The notes: generated by a model not told the origin, from the letters alone. 40,134 nt of DNA from Sterolibacteriaceae bacterium (GCA_025360425.1 JANYCD010000077.1:1-40134), one strand, 5' to 3'. Counted from the first letter of the stretch, positions 24,812 to 35,520 are shown. A program made the numbers and translations.

Positions 24812-25161
24812 GCGTGAAAACCCTGATCCGTGTAGGCAGCGACAGGGAGGTCATCGGCCAGCAGGGCGCTGTCGATTTCCGCATAGTCATCTGCATCTTC
24901 ATAAGTGTTCCAGTAGTAGGTGCCGATCATGCCCAGCATCAGCGCAGTAATTGCAAGCGCGGAGCGGGCGTGCGACCACAACAAATTTGTCGTGAATGGC
25001 CCGAAATTGCCCGCCAGACGCAGGCTGCTGACTTGATGACGAGCAACAGCCTGCTGACGAATGTCATGCAAGCGGGTTGCAAGCCGGGGTTCAAGGTCTT
25101 CACAATCCTGATCGAGTATTCGCCGGATCTTCGAGGAGAACCGATATTCCTGGTCGTTCAT
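24778..25161 (-). CDS. DUF3619 protein, candidate anti-sigma factor
   Basis: 127 residues from ATG 25161, which overlaps the sigma-factor stop (ATGA). The longer frame reaching 25245 lies inside the sigma gene. The N-terminal 60 or so residues are soluble and charged (MNDQEYRFSSKIRRILDQD), one membrane helix follows (about 67-83, ALAITALMLGMIGTYYW), then a short acidic tail. This single-span topology, with a cytoplasmic N-domain and coupling to an ECF sigma gene, is that of anti-sigma factors. No zinc HxxxCxxC motif is present, so it is not a classical ZAS type. Role inferred from context. Confidence 0.8.
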   Translation of the reverse strand: MNDQEYRFSSKIRRILDQDCEDLEPRLATRLHDIRQQAVARHQVSSLRLAGNFGPFTTNLLWSHARSALAITALMLGMIGTYYWNTYEDADDYAEIDSALLADDLPVAAYTDQGFHAWLDRSSSSSQ

Positions 25162-25721
25162 AGTTCGATACCTTTTGCTTTCAACGATGTTGCCAAGGCA
25201 TGCGTTGCGCGAGAACAGTGGGTCTTGACACTGCCTTCCGAGCACCCCATGGCCAAGGCAGTCTCGGCGATATCCATGTCTTCCCAGTAACGCATCAGGA
25301 ACGCTTCGCGTTGACGTGGTGGCAGCTTCTCGATTTCTTTTCCAATGACAGCAAGGACTTGAGACTGTTCAAGGCGCCCGTGCGGGGTGTCGGCGGGGTT
25401 GATGGTGTTATGCGCCTGCAGCGTCTCCAGCGGGTCGGATTCGTCGTCGTCGCCAGAGGTCAATGATGACAGAAGTGTCGTCCATAACGAACGAACCTTT
25501 TGCCGGCGGTAGTAATCCCGGATGGTGTTTTGCAAGATTCGCTGAAACAGCATCGGAAATTCTTGTGGCGGTTTGTCGCTGTATTTTTCCGAAAGTTTGA
25601 GCATCGCATCCTGGACGATGTCCAGGGCTGTCTCTTCCACACGGACGGCGAACATGGCCTGTTTGAAGGCCCTGCGTTCAACGCCTTGCAGAAAGCTCGA
25701 AAGTTCGGTACGGGTAGCCAA
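25158..25721 (-). CDS. ECF-type RNA polymerase sigma factor
   Basis: 187 residues. Region 2 (about 5-75) includes VEETALDIVQDAMLKLSEKY and FPMLFQRILQNTIRDYYRRQ. After a linker comes region 4 (about 125-180) with IEKLPPRQREAFLMRYWEDMDIAETALAMGCSEGSVKTHCSRATHAL, the helix-turn-helix that contacts -35 DNA. It starts a leftward set with a DUF3619 single-span protein, a DUF3106 exported protein and an RDD protein, suggesting control of an envelope response. The signal is unknown. Confidence 0.9.
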   Translation of the reverse strand: MATRTELSSFLQGVERRAFKQAMFAVRVEETALDIVQDAMLKLSEKYSDKPPQEFPMLFQRILQNTIRDYYRRQKVRSLWTTLLSSLTSGDDDESDPLETLQAHNTINPADTPHGRLEQSQVLAVIGKEIEKLPPRQREAFLMRYWEDMDIAETALAMGCSEGSVKTHCSRATHALATSLKAKGIEL

Positions 25722-25779
25722 AGTCGACTTTCAGCGAGAGATAGTGCGCAGGATGGAAGCGCAGGATACCGAAAAACCC

Positions 25780-25808
25780 TTGACCAATCCTGAGCGAGAC
25801 GCTAAGGT
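25780..25808 (+). promoter_or_regulatory. Candidate sigma70 promoter of ilvB
   Basis: TTGACC (25780-25785), a 17-base spacer and TAAGGT (25803-25808) precede ilvB by 53 nt and are the best pair in the 140-base gap between the divergent sigma-factor and ilvB genes. The -10 is a weak match. No leader peptide rich in Leu, Ile or Val codons was found. Confidence 0.35.
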
Positions 25809-25861
25809 TTTGGGTTTTCCAGCGATTTTAGAAAACTTTGGATCCAAATGGTGGTGACACG

Positions 25862-27577
25862 ATGCAATTGACGGGAGCGGAGATTCTAGTCAGATGCCTT
25901 CAGGAAGAAAAGGTCGAATATGTGTTCGGCTATCCTGGCGGTGCGGTGCTGCATATCTATGACGCGTTGTTCAAGCAGGACACAATCAAACATGTTCTGG
26001 TACGCCATGAACAGGCAGCAGTACATGCGGCCGATGCGTTTTCGCGCTCATCCAACAGGGTAGGCGTTTGCCTGGTCACGTCGGGTCCGGGCGTCACCAA
26101 TGCCGTAACCGGTATAGCCACCGCGCATATGGATTCCATCCCGCTGGTGGTGATCACTGGGCAGGTGCCGACGGCTGCGATCGGACTGGATGCGTTTCAG
26201 GAATGCGATACCGTCGGTATTACCCGTCCGTGCGTGAAGCACAACTTCCTGGTCAGGGACGTGAAGGATCTGGCGGAGACGATCAAGAAAGCCTTCTATC
26301 TGGCGAATACGGGACGTCCCGGACCTGTGCTGGTGGACATTCCGAAGGATGTCTCGGCTCAGCTATGCGAATTTCACTATCCTAAAACCGTCTCGATCCG
26401 CTCCTATAACCCGGTAGTCAAGGGTCACTCCGGGCAGATCAAAAAGGCCGTGCAACTGCTTCTGGAAGCCAAGCGCCCCATGATCTACTCCGGCGGCGGT
26501 ACGATATTGTCTGATGCCGACCAGCAGTTGATCAAGCTGACGCGCAAGCTGGGCTTTCCGATTACCCAAACGCTGATGGGGCTGGGTGCCTATCCGGCGC
26601 CCGACCGCCAGAATTTGGGCATGCTTGGCATGCATGGAACCTTCGAAGCCAACATGGCGATGCAGAATTGCGATGTGCTGCTTGCTGTCGGCGCCCGGTT
26701 CGACGATCGCGTGATTGGTAACCCCGAGCACTTTGCGCAAAACGCACGCAAGATCATTCACATCGATATTGATCCGTCGTCGATTTCAAAGCGGGTCCGG
26801 GTAGATGTGCCCATCGTCGGCAGCGTTCCCAATGTGCTTGAGGATATGATCAAGCAACTCGAAGCGGACACGACCAAGCCCGATGCCAAGGCATTGGCGT
26901 CATGGTGGAAGCAGATCGACGAATGGCGCGGCAAGGACAGTCTCAAGTACACACAAAGCAAAGACTTGATCATGCCCCAGTACGTGGTCGAGAAACTTTA
27001 CGAAGTCACAGGTGGAGACGCGTTTGTTACGTCGGATGTAGGGCAGCATCAGATGTTCGCCGCCCAGTTCTACAAGTTTGACAAACCGCGACGCTGGATC
27101 AACTCAGGTGGTTTGGGAACCATGGGCGTTGGTCTGCCTTACGCCATGGGTGTGCGTTTTGCCAATCCAAAGGCCACCGTTGCCTGTGTAACCGGCGAAG
27201 CGTCGATCCAGATGTGTATTCAGGAACTGTCGACCTGCAAGCAATACAACTTGCCTATCAAGATCGTCAATCTCAACAACCGCTATCTCGGCATGGTGCG
27301 CCAGTGGCAGGAGATGTTCCACGGCGATCGTCACTCCGAATCCTATCTTGATTCGTTGCCCGACTTCGTCAAGCTGGCGGAAGCCTACGGCCATGTCGGA
27401 ATGCGCATCGACCGTCCGGCCGATGTTGAACCGGCGCTGCGCGAGGCGTTCACCAAGCACAAGAACGACCTTGTCTTCATGGACTTCATTACCGACCAGA
27501 CTGCCAACGTGTATCCGATGATTGCCGCTGGCAAGGGCCTGTCGGAAATGATTCTGGCCGAAGTCGAAGACCTGTGA
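25862..27577 (+). CDS. ilvB: Acetolactate synthase large subunit
   Basis: 571 residues from ATG 25862 (MQLTGAEILVRCLQEE); an in-frame ATG at 25838 adds eight non-conserved residues. The TPP enzyme features are VFGYPGGAVLHIYD, the catalytic Glu in RHEQAAVHAADAFSR, GPGVTNAVTGIATAHMDSIPLVVITGQV, and the Mg/TPP segment VTGEASIQMCIQEL...IVNLNNRYLGMVRQWQ. It condenses two pyruvates to 2-acetolactate, or pyruvate with 2-oxobutyrate, in valine, leucine and isoleucine synthesis. It lies 13 nt upstream of the regulatory subunit gene. Confidence 0.98.
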   Translation: MQLTGAEILVRCLQEEKVEYVFGYPGGAVLHIYDALFKQDTIKHVLVRHEQAAVHAADAFSRSSNRVGVCLVTSGPGVTNAVTGIATAHMDSIPLVVITGQVPTAAIGLDAFQECDTVGITRPCVKHNFLVRDVKDLAETIKKAFYLANTGRPGPVLVDIPKDVSAQLCEFHYPKTVSIRSYNPVVKGHSGQIKKAVQLLLEAKRPMIYSGGGTILSDADQQLIKLTRKLGFPITQTLMGLGAYPAPDRQNLGMLGMHGTFEANMAMQNCDVLLAVGARFDDRVIGNPEHFAQNARKIIHIDIDPSSISKRVRVDVPIVGSVPNVLEDMIKQLEADTTKPDAKALASWWKQIDEWRGKDSLKYTQSKDLIMPQYVVEKLYEVTGGDAFVTSDVGQHQMFAAQFYKFDKPRRWINSGGLGTMGVGLPYAMGVRFANPKATVACVTGEASIQMCIQELSTCKQYNLPIKIVNLNNRYLGMVRQWQEMFHGDRHSESYLDSLPDFVKLAEAYGHVGMRIDRPADVEPALREAFTKHKNDLVFMDFITDQTANVYPMIAAGKGLSEMILAEVEDL

Positions 27578-27590
27578 GGCGATAGAGGAC

Positions 27591-29116
<1,526 letters not shown>

Positions 29117-29137
29117 CTAGCAGTTTCAGAGAAAAAC

Positions 29138-29174
29138 ACAAAGGGCATGGCTTATCAGCTGTGCCCTTGTTTTA
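29138..29174 (+). terminator. Intrinsic terminator after ilvC
   Basis: acaaagggca (29138-29147) pairs with tgcccttgt (29162-29170) with one bulged A and a 14-base loop, followed by TTTT. It lies 22 nt after the ilvC stop and just before psd, so it separates ilvBNC from the phospholipid genes at least partly. Confidence 0.75.
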
Positions 29175-29180
29175 TGAGGC

Positions 29181-29834
29181 ATGACCATGAACACTGAATA
29201 CCCGCATCCGATCATTGCACGGGAAGGTTGGCCGTATCTCGGAGCAGCGTTTGGCGCGGCCCTGCTGGTATCGATACTTGCGGGATGGTGCTGGGCATTG
29301 CCGCTTTGGCTCGTTTTTTTGTTCGTGCTCCAGTTTTTTCGCGACCCACCGCGCGATATTCCCGGTAACGACAAGAGCGTGCTTTCACCAGCCGATGGCC
29401 GCATTGTTGCCATCGAACCGGTTCGTGATCCTTGGCGCGACCGCGATGCGTTGAAAATCAGCGTATTCATGAATGTGTTCAATGTCCATTCTAACCGCAG
29501 TCCGGTGAATGGTGAGGTTGTTCAACGTTGGTATCATCCCGGCGCATTTGTCAACGCGGCTTTGGCCAAGGCTTCAACGGAGAACGAGCGTAATGCGCTG
29601 CATATCCGCATGCCTGGCGGGCAAGATGTCACGTGTGTCCAGGTCGCCGGATTGATTGCGCGCCGCATTCTTTGCTATGTCGAGGCTGGTGCCGCCCTGA
29701 AAAAAGGGCAGCGTTACGGCTTTATCCGCTTCGGCTCGCGCGTTGATGTTTATCTTCCAACCGATGTTCGGGTCAAGGTTGTCATCGGTGACAGAGTGAG
29801 TGCGACATCAACGATCCTGGCTGAATTAGCATAG
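29181..29834 (+). CDS. psd: Phosphatidylserine decarboxylase proenzyme (short type)
   Basis: 217 residues, the short (type II-like) form. A membrane segment at about 21-51 is followed by FFRDPPR, SPADGRI (conserved Asp), [13 protein letters not shown] (catalytic His) and the self-cleavage site [10 protein letters not shown], where Ser186 becomes the pyruvoyl group of the alpha chain. It makes phosphatidylethanolamine from phosphatidylserine at the inner membrane. The next gene, pssA, makes its substrate. ATG 29187 is an alternative start. Confidence 0.96.
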   Translation: MTMNTEYPHPIIAREGWPYLGAAFGAALLVSILAGWCWALPLWLVFLFVLQFFRDPPRDIPGNDKSVLSPADGRIVAIEPVRDPWRDRDALKISVFMNVFNVHSNRSPVNGEVVQRWYHPGAFVNAALAKASTENERNALHIRMPGGQDVTCVQVAGLIARRILCYVEAGAALKKGQRYGFIRFGSRVDVYLPTDVRVKVVIGDRVSATSTILAELA

Positions 29835-29854
29835 CGCGCCTCAAGGGCTACAAT
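29826..29854 (+). promoter_or_regulatory. Candidate sigma70 promoter of pssA
   Basis: TTAGCA (29826-29831), a 17-base spacer and TACAAT (29849-29854) overlap the psd stop and end 28 nt before the pssA start. It could give pssA its own transcription in addition to read-through from psd. Confidence 0.45.
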
Positions 29855-29882
29855 AGACTGGTGCCAATTACACATTTATTTC

Positions 29883-30650
29883 ATGCCGGATCCCCGCCCC
29901 CATAAAGCACTGATGAATCCCGAGTTGCGCCGGCGCGGCATTTATCTCCTGCCCAATTTGTTTACGACGGCAGCCTTGTTTGCCGGGTTTTACGCCATTG
30001 TTCAGGCCATGAACCAGCAATTCGAGCAAGCAGCCGTGGCGATCTTCATTGCCATGGTGCTCGACGGCCTTGATGGCCGTGTCGCGCGAATGACGCGGAC
30101 CCAAAGTGCTTTCGGCGCCGAATACGATTCGCTGTCCGACATGGTGTCGTTCGGCGCTGCGCCAGCATTGGTCGTCTATGAGTGGGCGCTCAAGGGCATG
30201 GGCAAGCTGGGCTGGATTGCGGCCTTCATCTACTGTGCTGGTGCTGCACTACGTCTGGCCCGCTTCAACACCAATATCGACGTCGTGGATAAGCGCTATT
30301 TTCAGGGATTGCCCAGTCCCGCAGCGGCAGCTTTGATTGCCGGATTGGTGTGGGTCATGATCGACAACGGCTGGAAAGGTGAGGATGCCCGTTGGTATGC
30401 CTGTGTGCTGACCATCTTTGCGGGAATCACCATGGTCAGCAATGTTCTCTATTATTCCGGCAAGGACATCAACCTGCGCCGCAGCGTGCCATTTCTGGTG
30501 ATTGCGGGAATCGCTCTCGGTTTTGCATTGGTATCGAGTTACCCTCCGGGGGTATTGTTTGCGTTGTTCCTTTGTTATGCCCTGTCGGGTTATGTGATGT
30601 TCGTATGGCTCTGGATAGCCGGCCGTAAGGCTGTTGTGCGGCGTTCGTAG
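29883..30650 (+). CDS. pssA: CDP-diacylglycerol--serine O-phosphatidyltransferase
   Basis: 255 residues, membrane-embedded. The CDP-alcohol phosphotransferase signature is present as DGLDGRVARMTRTQSAFGAEYDSLSD (about 61-86), with the four acidic residues that bind two metal ions, followed by several more helices. It joins serine to CDP-diacylglycerol, forming phosphatidylserine for the neighbouring Psd. This polytopic form differs from the E. coli PssA (phospholipase D type). The ribosome site is poor; ATG 29913 is a possible start. Confidence 0.95.
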   Translation: MPDPRPHKALMNPELRRRGIYLLPNLFTTAALFAGFYAIVQAMNQQFEQAAVAIFIAMVLDGLDGRVARMTRTQSAFGAEYDSLSDMVSFGAAPALVVYEWALKGMGKLGWIAAFIYCAGAALRLARFNTNIDVVDKRYFQGLPSPAAAALIAGLVWVMIDNGWKGEDARWYACVLTIFAGITMVSNVLYYSGKDINLRRSVPFLVIAGIALGFALVSSYPPGVLFALFLCYALSGYVMFVWLWIAGRKAVVRRS

Positions 30651-30703
30651 AGTGTCGCTGCTGTGCCCTCCGCGCCAGCCAAAATTCCTGTCCACCAAAG
30701 TAC

Positions 30704-30726
30704 TGCCGATAGCCCGGCTATCGGCA
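30704..30726. promoter_or_regulatory. Perfect 10-bp inverted repeat between pssA and leuA
   Basis: tgccgatagc (30704-30713) and gctatcggca (30717-30726) are exact complements around a 3-base spacer, 31 nt upstream of the leuA ATG. No T-run follows, so a classic terminator is unlikely. It could be an operator for a dimeric regulator, an RNA hairpin of the leuA leader or a rho-independent-like attenuator. Confidence 0.5.
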
Positions 30727-30757
30727 TGTCTGAATCCTGTCTGTAACGGAGAGCATC

Positions 30758-32305
30758 ATGGGCAAAGAGCATTTGATCATTTTCGATACCACCTTGCGTG
30801 ATGGCGAACAGAGCCCCGGCGCCTCGATGACGCGCGACGAAAAATTTCGCATTGCCCGCCAGCTTGAGAAGATGAAGGTCGATGTCATTGAGGCCGGTTT
30901 TCCGGCCGCCTCGAATGGCGACTTCGAAGCTGTCCGCGCTGTTGCCGAAGTCATCAAGGATTCGACGGTGGCTGCATTGGCCCGCGCTTTCGACAAGGAT
31001 GTCGAGCCCGCATTGGAGGCCATCAAGCCGGCCCGGTCTGGGCGTATCCATACTTTCATTGCGACCAGTGCGATCCACATGGAGAAGAAGTTGCGCATGA
31101 CGCCCGACGAGGTTCTCGCCGATGCGCGCAATGCGGTGCATTTCGCACGCAACGGCATCGACAACGTGGAGTTTTCCTGCGAAGACGCGGGTCGCTCCGA
31201 CATTGACTTCCTCTGCCGCATCATCGAAGCCGTGTTCAAGGAAGGTGCTTCGGTGATCAACATTCCCGATACCGTCGGCTATAACGTTCCCGAGCAGTTT
31301 GCCGATCGGATACATAAATTGCGCGAACGCATTCCGAACTCCGACAAGGTGACCTGGTCGGTGCATTGCCACAATGACCTCGGACTTGCCGTTGCCAACT
31401 CCCTTGCTGCCGTCATGGCGGGCGCGCGGCAGGTGGAATGCACCATCAATGGCCTCGGCGAACGGGCCGGCAATGCGTCGCTGGAAGAAATTGTCATGGC
31501 GGTGCGAACGCGGCAGGACATTTTTCCCTGCGAAACGCGCATCGACGCTACCCAAATTGTGTCGGCTTCCAGGCTGGTTTCAGGCATTACCGGTTTCCCG
31601 GTGCAGCCGAACAAGGCGATCGTTGGCGCCAACGCATTCGCCCATGAGGCAGGCATCCATCAGGACGGGGTACTGAAGCATCGCGAAACCTATGAAATCA
31701 TGCGGGCGGAGGATGTCGGCTGGAACGCAAACAAGATGGTGCTTGGCAAACACTCGGGACGTACCGCGTTCAAGGCACGATTGCAGGAGCTGGGCATCGA
31801 GGTTGAGTCGGAGCAGGTGTTGAATGCCGCGTTCACGCGATTCAAGGAGCTTGCCGACAAAAAGCACGAAATTTTCGATGAGGATCTTCATGCCTTGATG
31901 TCTGATGACGTCGTGACGCCCGAACATGAGTATTACCGCCTGATCTCGTCCGGATTCCGCTCTGAAACCGGCGAGACTCCCTATGCCCAGGTTATCTTGG
32001 CGGTCGGCACCGGCGATGAGCAACATGCCGAGGCGCGTGGCAGTGGTCCGGTCGATGCCGTTTTCAAAGCGATCGAGAGCATTGGTTGCAGTGGTACGGA
32101 TCTCCTGCTTTACTCGGTCAACGCGATTACAACTGGCACCGATGCGCAAGGCGAAGTCACCGTTCGGTTGGCGAAGGCAGGACGCGTTGTGAATGGGCAG
32201 GGTGCTGATACCGACATCATCGTTGCTTCGGCAAAAGCTTACCTTAATGCTTTGAACAAGCTCCACGCCGGACCCGGTCGGGTCAATCCGCAAGGCGGCA
32301 CCTGA
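30758..32305 (+). CDS. leuA: 2-isopropylmalate synthase
   Basis: 515 residues, matching the bacterial LeuA type 1 (E. coli 523). The N-terminal barrel starts [18 protein letters not shown] (metal Asp, catalytic Arg) and includes [17 protein letters not shown] and [17 protein letters not shown] (HxH metal ligands). The C-terminal regulatory domain (about 390-515) binds leucine for feedback inhibition. It condenses 2-oxoisovalerate with acetyl-CoA, the first leucine-specific step, using the product of the ilv genes upstream. ACGGAG precedes the ATG. Confidence 0.98.
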   Translation: MGKEHLIIFDTTLRDGEQSPGASMTRDEKFRIARQLEKMKVDVIEAGFPAASNGDFEAVRAVAEVIKDSTVAALARAFDKDVEPALEAIKPARSGRIHTFIATSAIHMEKKLRMTPDEVLADARNAVHFARNGIDNVEFSCEDAGRSDIDFLCRIIEAVFKEGASVINIPDTVGYNVPEQFADRIHKLRERIPNSDKVTWSVHCHNDLGLAVANSLAAVMAGARQVECTINGLGERAGNASLEEIVMAVRTRQDIFPCETRIDATQIVSASRLVSGITGFPVQPNKAIVGANAFAHEAGIHQDGVLKHRETYEIMRAEDVGWNANKMVLGKHSGRTAFKARLQELGIEVESEQVLNAAFTRFKELADKKHEIFDEDLHALMSDDVVTPEHEYYRLISSGFRSETGETPYAQVILAVGTGDEQHAEARGSGPVDAVFKAIESIGCSGTDLLLYSVNAITTGTDAQGEVTVRLAKAGRVVNGQGADTDIIVASAKAYLNALNKLHAGPGRVNPQGGT

Positions 32306-32341
32306 GCCGCCGTCGAGTGGTCGGTTCGTCGCAGAATTGCC

Positions 32342-33157
32342 ATGCATCTGATACTGCTTCCGTTTCGGGTTCTGCGCCGTTTTCGTGGCGAGCGCTTGAC
32401 GCAAACTGCCGCAGCATTGTCGTTTGCGACGCTGCTCGGACTGGTGCCAATGATTGCTGTAGCTGCCGCAATTCTCTCGCATTTCCCGCTCGCAGATACG
32501 CTGTCGGCAGCGATCCAGAAGTTTCTTCTGGCCAATCTGCTACCGGATAAGGCCGGCAGCATCATCGCCAAGTATGTTTCGCAGTTCGCGCACAAAGCGG
32601 ATCGCCTGACCTGGATCAGCATCGCGACCTTGGCCGTCACGGCGGTGGCGCAAATGCTGACGATCGAGCATGCATTCAATGGGATCTGGGCGGTCCGTGA
32701 AAATCGCCCATTCTTGCGCCGTGTCGTGATGCATGTGGTGGCGCTGTTGCTCGGCCCGGCCGTATTCGGTGGAAGCATCGCCGCAACGACTTATCTGGCC
32801 AGTACTTCGCTCGGTTTGGTAGAAGAGTGGCGAACCGTAACAGCCAGCGTGTTGCGCACTCTGTCCTTCATCACCGTCGCAGGAGCATTTGCGCTGCTCT
32901 ACTGGAAGGTACCCAATCGGCCCGTGGCGGGGTTGCATGCAATCCTGGGCGGAATAGCGGCTGCGTTGGGGTTCAGTACCATGCAATGGTTGTTTGCAAT
33001 TTACCTTGCCAGCGTTCCAGGCTATCGCATCATTTATGGCGCTTTCGCCGCCATCCCCATTTTTTTGTTGTGGCTTTACCTTTCATGGAGCGTAATTTTG
33101 CTGGGAGCCTTGATTACCGCCGAACTGGAGAACAAGAAAAGCAAACGCAGGTCCTAG
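32342..33157 (+). CDS. YihY/BrkB family inner membrane protein
   Basis: 271 residues with about six membrane helices. The signatures of the family are LTQTAAALSFATLLGLVPM near residue 20 and YGAFAAIPIFLLWLYLSW (about 232-249). YihY proteins were once called ribonuclease BN by mistake; the true function is unknown. No strong ribosome site is seen before ATG 32342. Its stop overlaps the end of the convergent gene at 33154 by 4 nt. Confidence 0.9.
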   Translation: MHLILLPFRVLRRFRGERLTQTAAALSFATLLGLVPMIAVAAAILSHFPLADTLSAAIQKFLLANLLPDKAGSIIAKYVSQFAHKADRLTWISIATLAVTAVAQMLTIEHAFNGIWAVRENRPFLRRVVMHVVALLLGPAVFGGSIAATTYLASTSLGLVEEWRTVTASVLRTLSFITVAGAFALLYWKVPNRPVAGLHAILGGIAAALGFSTMQWLFAIYLASVPGYRIIYGAFAAIPIFLLWLYLSWSVILLGALITAELENKKSKRRS

Positions 33158-34617
33158 CCGGGTAATCGGGCGCGCTCAAACTCGAAAATCTCAACGCTGC
33201 TGGTGTGCTGGATGAGGGGGCCCGGGATGCAAGTTGTTAACATCACCTTGCCCTTTTTCTCCATAACCAGATTGAAGTGTTGCTGCGCGTGTCGGCCGCG
33301 GGCGATCAACAGAGCTTCCCGCCGCCCAATCTGGGGCAAGGCAGGCAGCAGCAAGCCAGGGACGGACTCCTCATCCGATGAACCGCCGATTACACGAACC
33401 GGCTGGGCATGCGGGGCTACGAACTCAATGCCGATCTCGACGCGTTCCGACGCGCCGCTGCGTATCCAGCGAACCAGACAAATGCTCCAGGGGCCGTTTG
33501 GTGTTTCACGCATGCCCAATGCACTTCCCGCGATCAATCCACTGATATTCCCGGAAATATGTTCGACCGAGCAACCATCGGGACTCTTGTTGATGACCAT
33601 CCACTTCGATATTTCCTGATCGTTCGTCTGTTCTTCCTGTAACACGCGCCAGAGCTCACCCAGACGAACGCACATATGAACTTCGTGGCTTTGCCGCCGG
33701 CGCGGAAAGTGGCGCTTTGGCGGCTCCAACCAGAGCGTTTGCGCTCGACGTAGAACATTCAGGTAGTCGGGCTGGTTCGCCTCCCGCGGCAAACCAAGCT
33801 GTGCTGCCGGCGTACCGGTTTCAAGCTGCTCAAGCAATCCCGCAAGAACAGAGAGCAGGGGAAAAAAACTAATATACAGCAGTCCCGGTATTGGTGTCGG
33901 CCATTGCCGCGAAGAAGCCACAGGTGATTGATCATCTGCCGTATCGCACCAAAAAAACGGGTTGTTTCCCTGCGGTAGTTCATGAGAGACACTGGCCATT
34001 TTTTCCAGTTGAATCAGCACTTCGCGCAGGAACGCGAGTTCGCGCGAGGTGAAACTTTCTGGTTGTGCGGACGCGAGCGCCAGCATGCGTCCAAAAATCC
34101 CGGCACATTCGGCATCGGCACCTGCTTCGAAGAGACGATAGGCCGAGCCGGTACGCAACCATAGCCCCTGCGGAGGTTGGCCAAAGGCCATCAAGGCTAG
34201 TACCAGTTGCTGCTCCAGCTGGACAAGGGCACTTCGACAAATTTGTTCAATTGTTCGGTGCTGCCTGGCCGGTTGATTCGCATCGTCCGCGGCGGCCGCT
34301 CCCAGCAGGAGGTCCGCACAGAGACCATGGATCTGGTCCATTGCTTGTGTGATATCGCATAGCGGCCGTGACAGCGGCAAGACCGCATCCAGCAGCAAGG
34401 GTATCACCGCCAAATGGGTCCTTCGTACTCTGGGTTCGAGTACCTCGAATATCCGCAGCTTGTGTGACGACGGAATTTCGGCTGCGACCATGGTTCGCAA
34501 GCACTTGCGCAACGGTGCCAGATCGCGCAGGGGGTCTTCGCCCGGCGGCAAGGCGAGCCAAGCCAAGGCATCGTCGCGTGCAGAGGGCGTGCTGGGCAAG
34601 GGGGCTGTAGCTGACAT
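33154..34617 (-). CDS. Unknown 487-residue protein with possible PilZ-like C-terminal domain
   Basis: No firm family. Residues 1-300 or so are mostly helical with many Leu and Ala and no signal peptide; about 300-340 are basic (PPKRHFPRRRQSHEVHM). The part from about 340 on is beta-rich: WMVINKSPDGCSVEHISGN, GLIAGSALGMRET, WSICLVRWIRSG and VEIGIEFVAPHAQPVRV. The order 'N.S..G..', 'G...G.RE', 'W..G.VRW', '.ElGv.l' resembles PilZ-type c-di-GMP-receptor barrels of betaproteobacteria, but the canonical RxxxR motif is not clearly placed. It is cytoplasmic and divergent from rpsP. Function unknown. Confidence 0.75.
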   Translation of the reverse strand: MSATAPLPSTPSARDDALAWLALPPGEDPLRDLAPLRKCLRTMVAAEIPSSHKLRIFEVLEPRVRRTHLAVIPLLLDAVLPLSRPLCDITQAMDQIHGLCADLLLGAAAADDANQPARQHRTIEQICRSALVQLEQQLVLALMAFGQPPQGLWLRTGSAYRLFEAGADAECAGIFGRMLALASAQPESFTSRELAFLREVLIQLEKMASVSHELPQGNNPFFWCDTADDQSPVASSRQWPTPIPGLLYISFFPLLSVLAGLLEQLETGTPAAQLGLPREANQPDYLNVLRRAQTLWLEPPKRHFPRRRQSHEVHMCVRLGELWRVLQEEQTNDQEISKWMVINKSPDGCSVEHISGNISGLIAGSALGMRETPNGPWSICLVRWIRSGASERVEIGIEFVAPHAQPVRVIGGSSDEESVPGLLLPALPQIGRREALLIARGRHAQQHFNLVMEKKGKVMLTTCIPGPLIQHTSSVEIFEFERARLPG

Positions 34618-34699
34618 TCACAAGTCTTTGAGCGGGATGGCCTGATTTTAGTGGAATTCCACGCGCGATCCGCCAAACCGGCAAATAGCTTATGAGCGC

Positions 34700-34728
34700 T
34701 TGTCCCGGCCAGGCTTTCCCACTATAAT
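34700..34728 (+). promoter_or_regulatory. Strong sigma70 promoter of the rpsP operon
   Basis: TTGTCC (34700-34705), a 17-base spacer and a perfect TATAAT (34723-34728) precede rpsP by 31 nt, giving a leader of about 25 nt with the AAGGGA ribosome site (34748-34753). It is the best promoter match in the window, as expected for a ribosomal protein operon. Confidence 0.8.
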
Positions 34729-34759
34729 CGCGCACTTTTTCCGAATTTAAGGGAACGAC

Positions 34760-35014
34760 ATGGTTGTCATTCGTCTAGCCAGAAGCGGTGCCAAAAAGCG
34801 CCCTTTCTACAACATGGTAGTTACTGATTCGCGCAATCGCCGTGACGGTCGTTTCGTTGAGCGCATCGGTTTCTATAATCCGGTTGCATCCGCCAACGAG
34901 CAGGGCTTGTTGATCAATACCGAGCGCCTCGCTTACTGGCAGGGTAACGGTGCCCAGTTGTCGCCGACCGCCGCTCGCCTGGTCAAGCAGTTCGGCGCCA
35001 GCAAGGCGGTTTAA
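34760..35014 (+). CDS. rpsP: 30S ribosomal protein S16
   Basis: 84 residues (E. coli 82). The sequence [21 protein letters not shown] and the following [19 protein letters not shown] are the conserved S16 core. It binds 16S rRNA during small-subunit assembly. First gene of the conserved rpsP-rimM-trmD-rplS operon. Confidence 0.98.
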   Translation: MVVIRLARSGAKKRPFYNMVVTDSRNRRDGRFVERIGFYNPVASANEQGLLINTERLAYWQGNGAQLSPTAARLVKQFGASKAV

Positions 35015-35019
35015 TTGGC

Positions 35020-35520
35020 GTGATTGCCCTGGGGCGCATTGTGGCCCCTTACGGTGTGGGTGGCTGGTTGCATTTGCATCCTTTCGGTGACGATCCGGCG
35101 GCTTGGTCCAAGATCCCGCAATGGTGGTTAGGATCGCAGGCGGAAGGCAGCAAGTGGACGGCGTATCAGCTCGCTGCACTGAAGCCGCATAGTGACAGAT
35201 GGGTGGTCAAGTTCGTTGGAGTCGATGACCGCAATGGGTCGGAAGCCTTGGTCGGGTTGTATTTCGCGGCACCGCGAGAAGACTTGCCGATAACCGCAAC
35301 GAACGAGTATTACTGGACTGATCTTGTTGGTTTGGATGTTGTCAACGAGCAAGGCCTAGCGCTGGGAACGGTCGATAGTCTGATCGAAACCGGGGCCAAT
35401 GCAGTGTTGGTGGTCTGTGCGGGGGGGCAGAAACGTTTGCTGCCTTTTGTTGCACAAGTGGTAAAGAATGTGGATGTAGCCGCTGGCCAGATTCTGGTTG
35501 AGTGGGGGGCTGACTGGTGA
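35020..35520 (+). CDS. rimM: Ribosome maturation factor RimM
   Basis: 166 residues. It begins at GTG 35020, five bases after the rpsP stop, with [21 protein letters not shown] (the conserved G-I-G-.-GW pattern of the N-terminal barrel). The C-terminal PRC-barrel-like domain contains [16 protein letters not shown] and [13 protein letters not shown]. It assists 30S head assembly through contact with S19. It overlaps trmD by GTGA. Confidence 0.97.
   Translation: MIALGRIVAPYGVGGWLHLHPFGDDPAAWSKIPQWWLGSQAEGSKWTAYQLAALKPHSDRWVVKFVGVDDRNGSEALVGLYFAAPREDLPITATNEYYWTDLVGLDVVNEQGLALGTVDSLIETGANAVLVVCAGGQKRLLPFVAQVVKNVDVAAGQILVEWGADW

Noticed and set aside
25773-25818. Inverted repeat aaaaccc / gggtttt in the ilvB leader as attenuator
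   Set aside because: Only 7 bp with a 32-base loop, no leader peptide rich in branched-chain codons and no T-run at the right place.
31580-32482. 300-residue open frame on - strand
   Set aside because: Antisense to leuA and the start of the yihY-like gene, without homology features.
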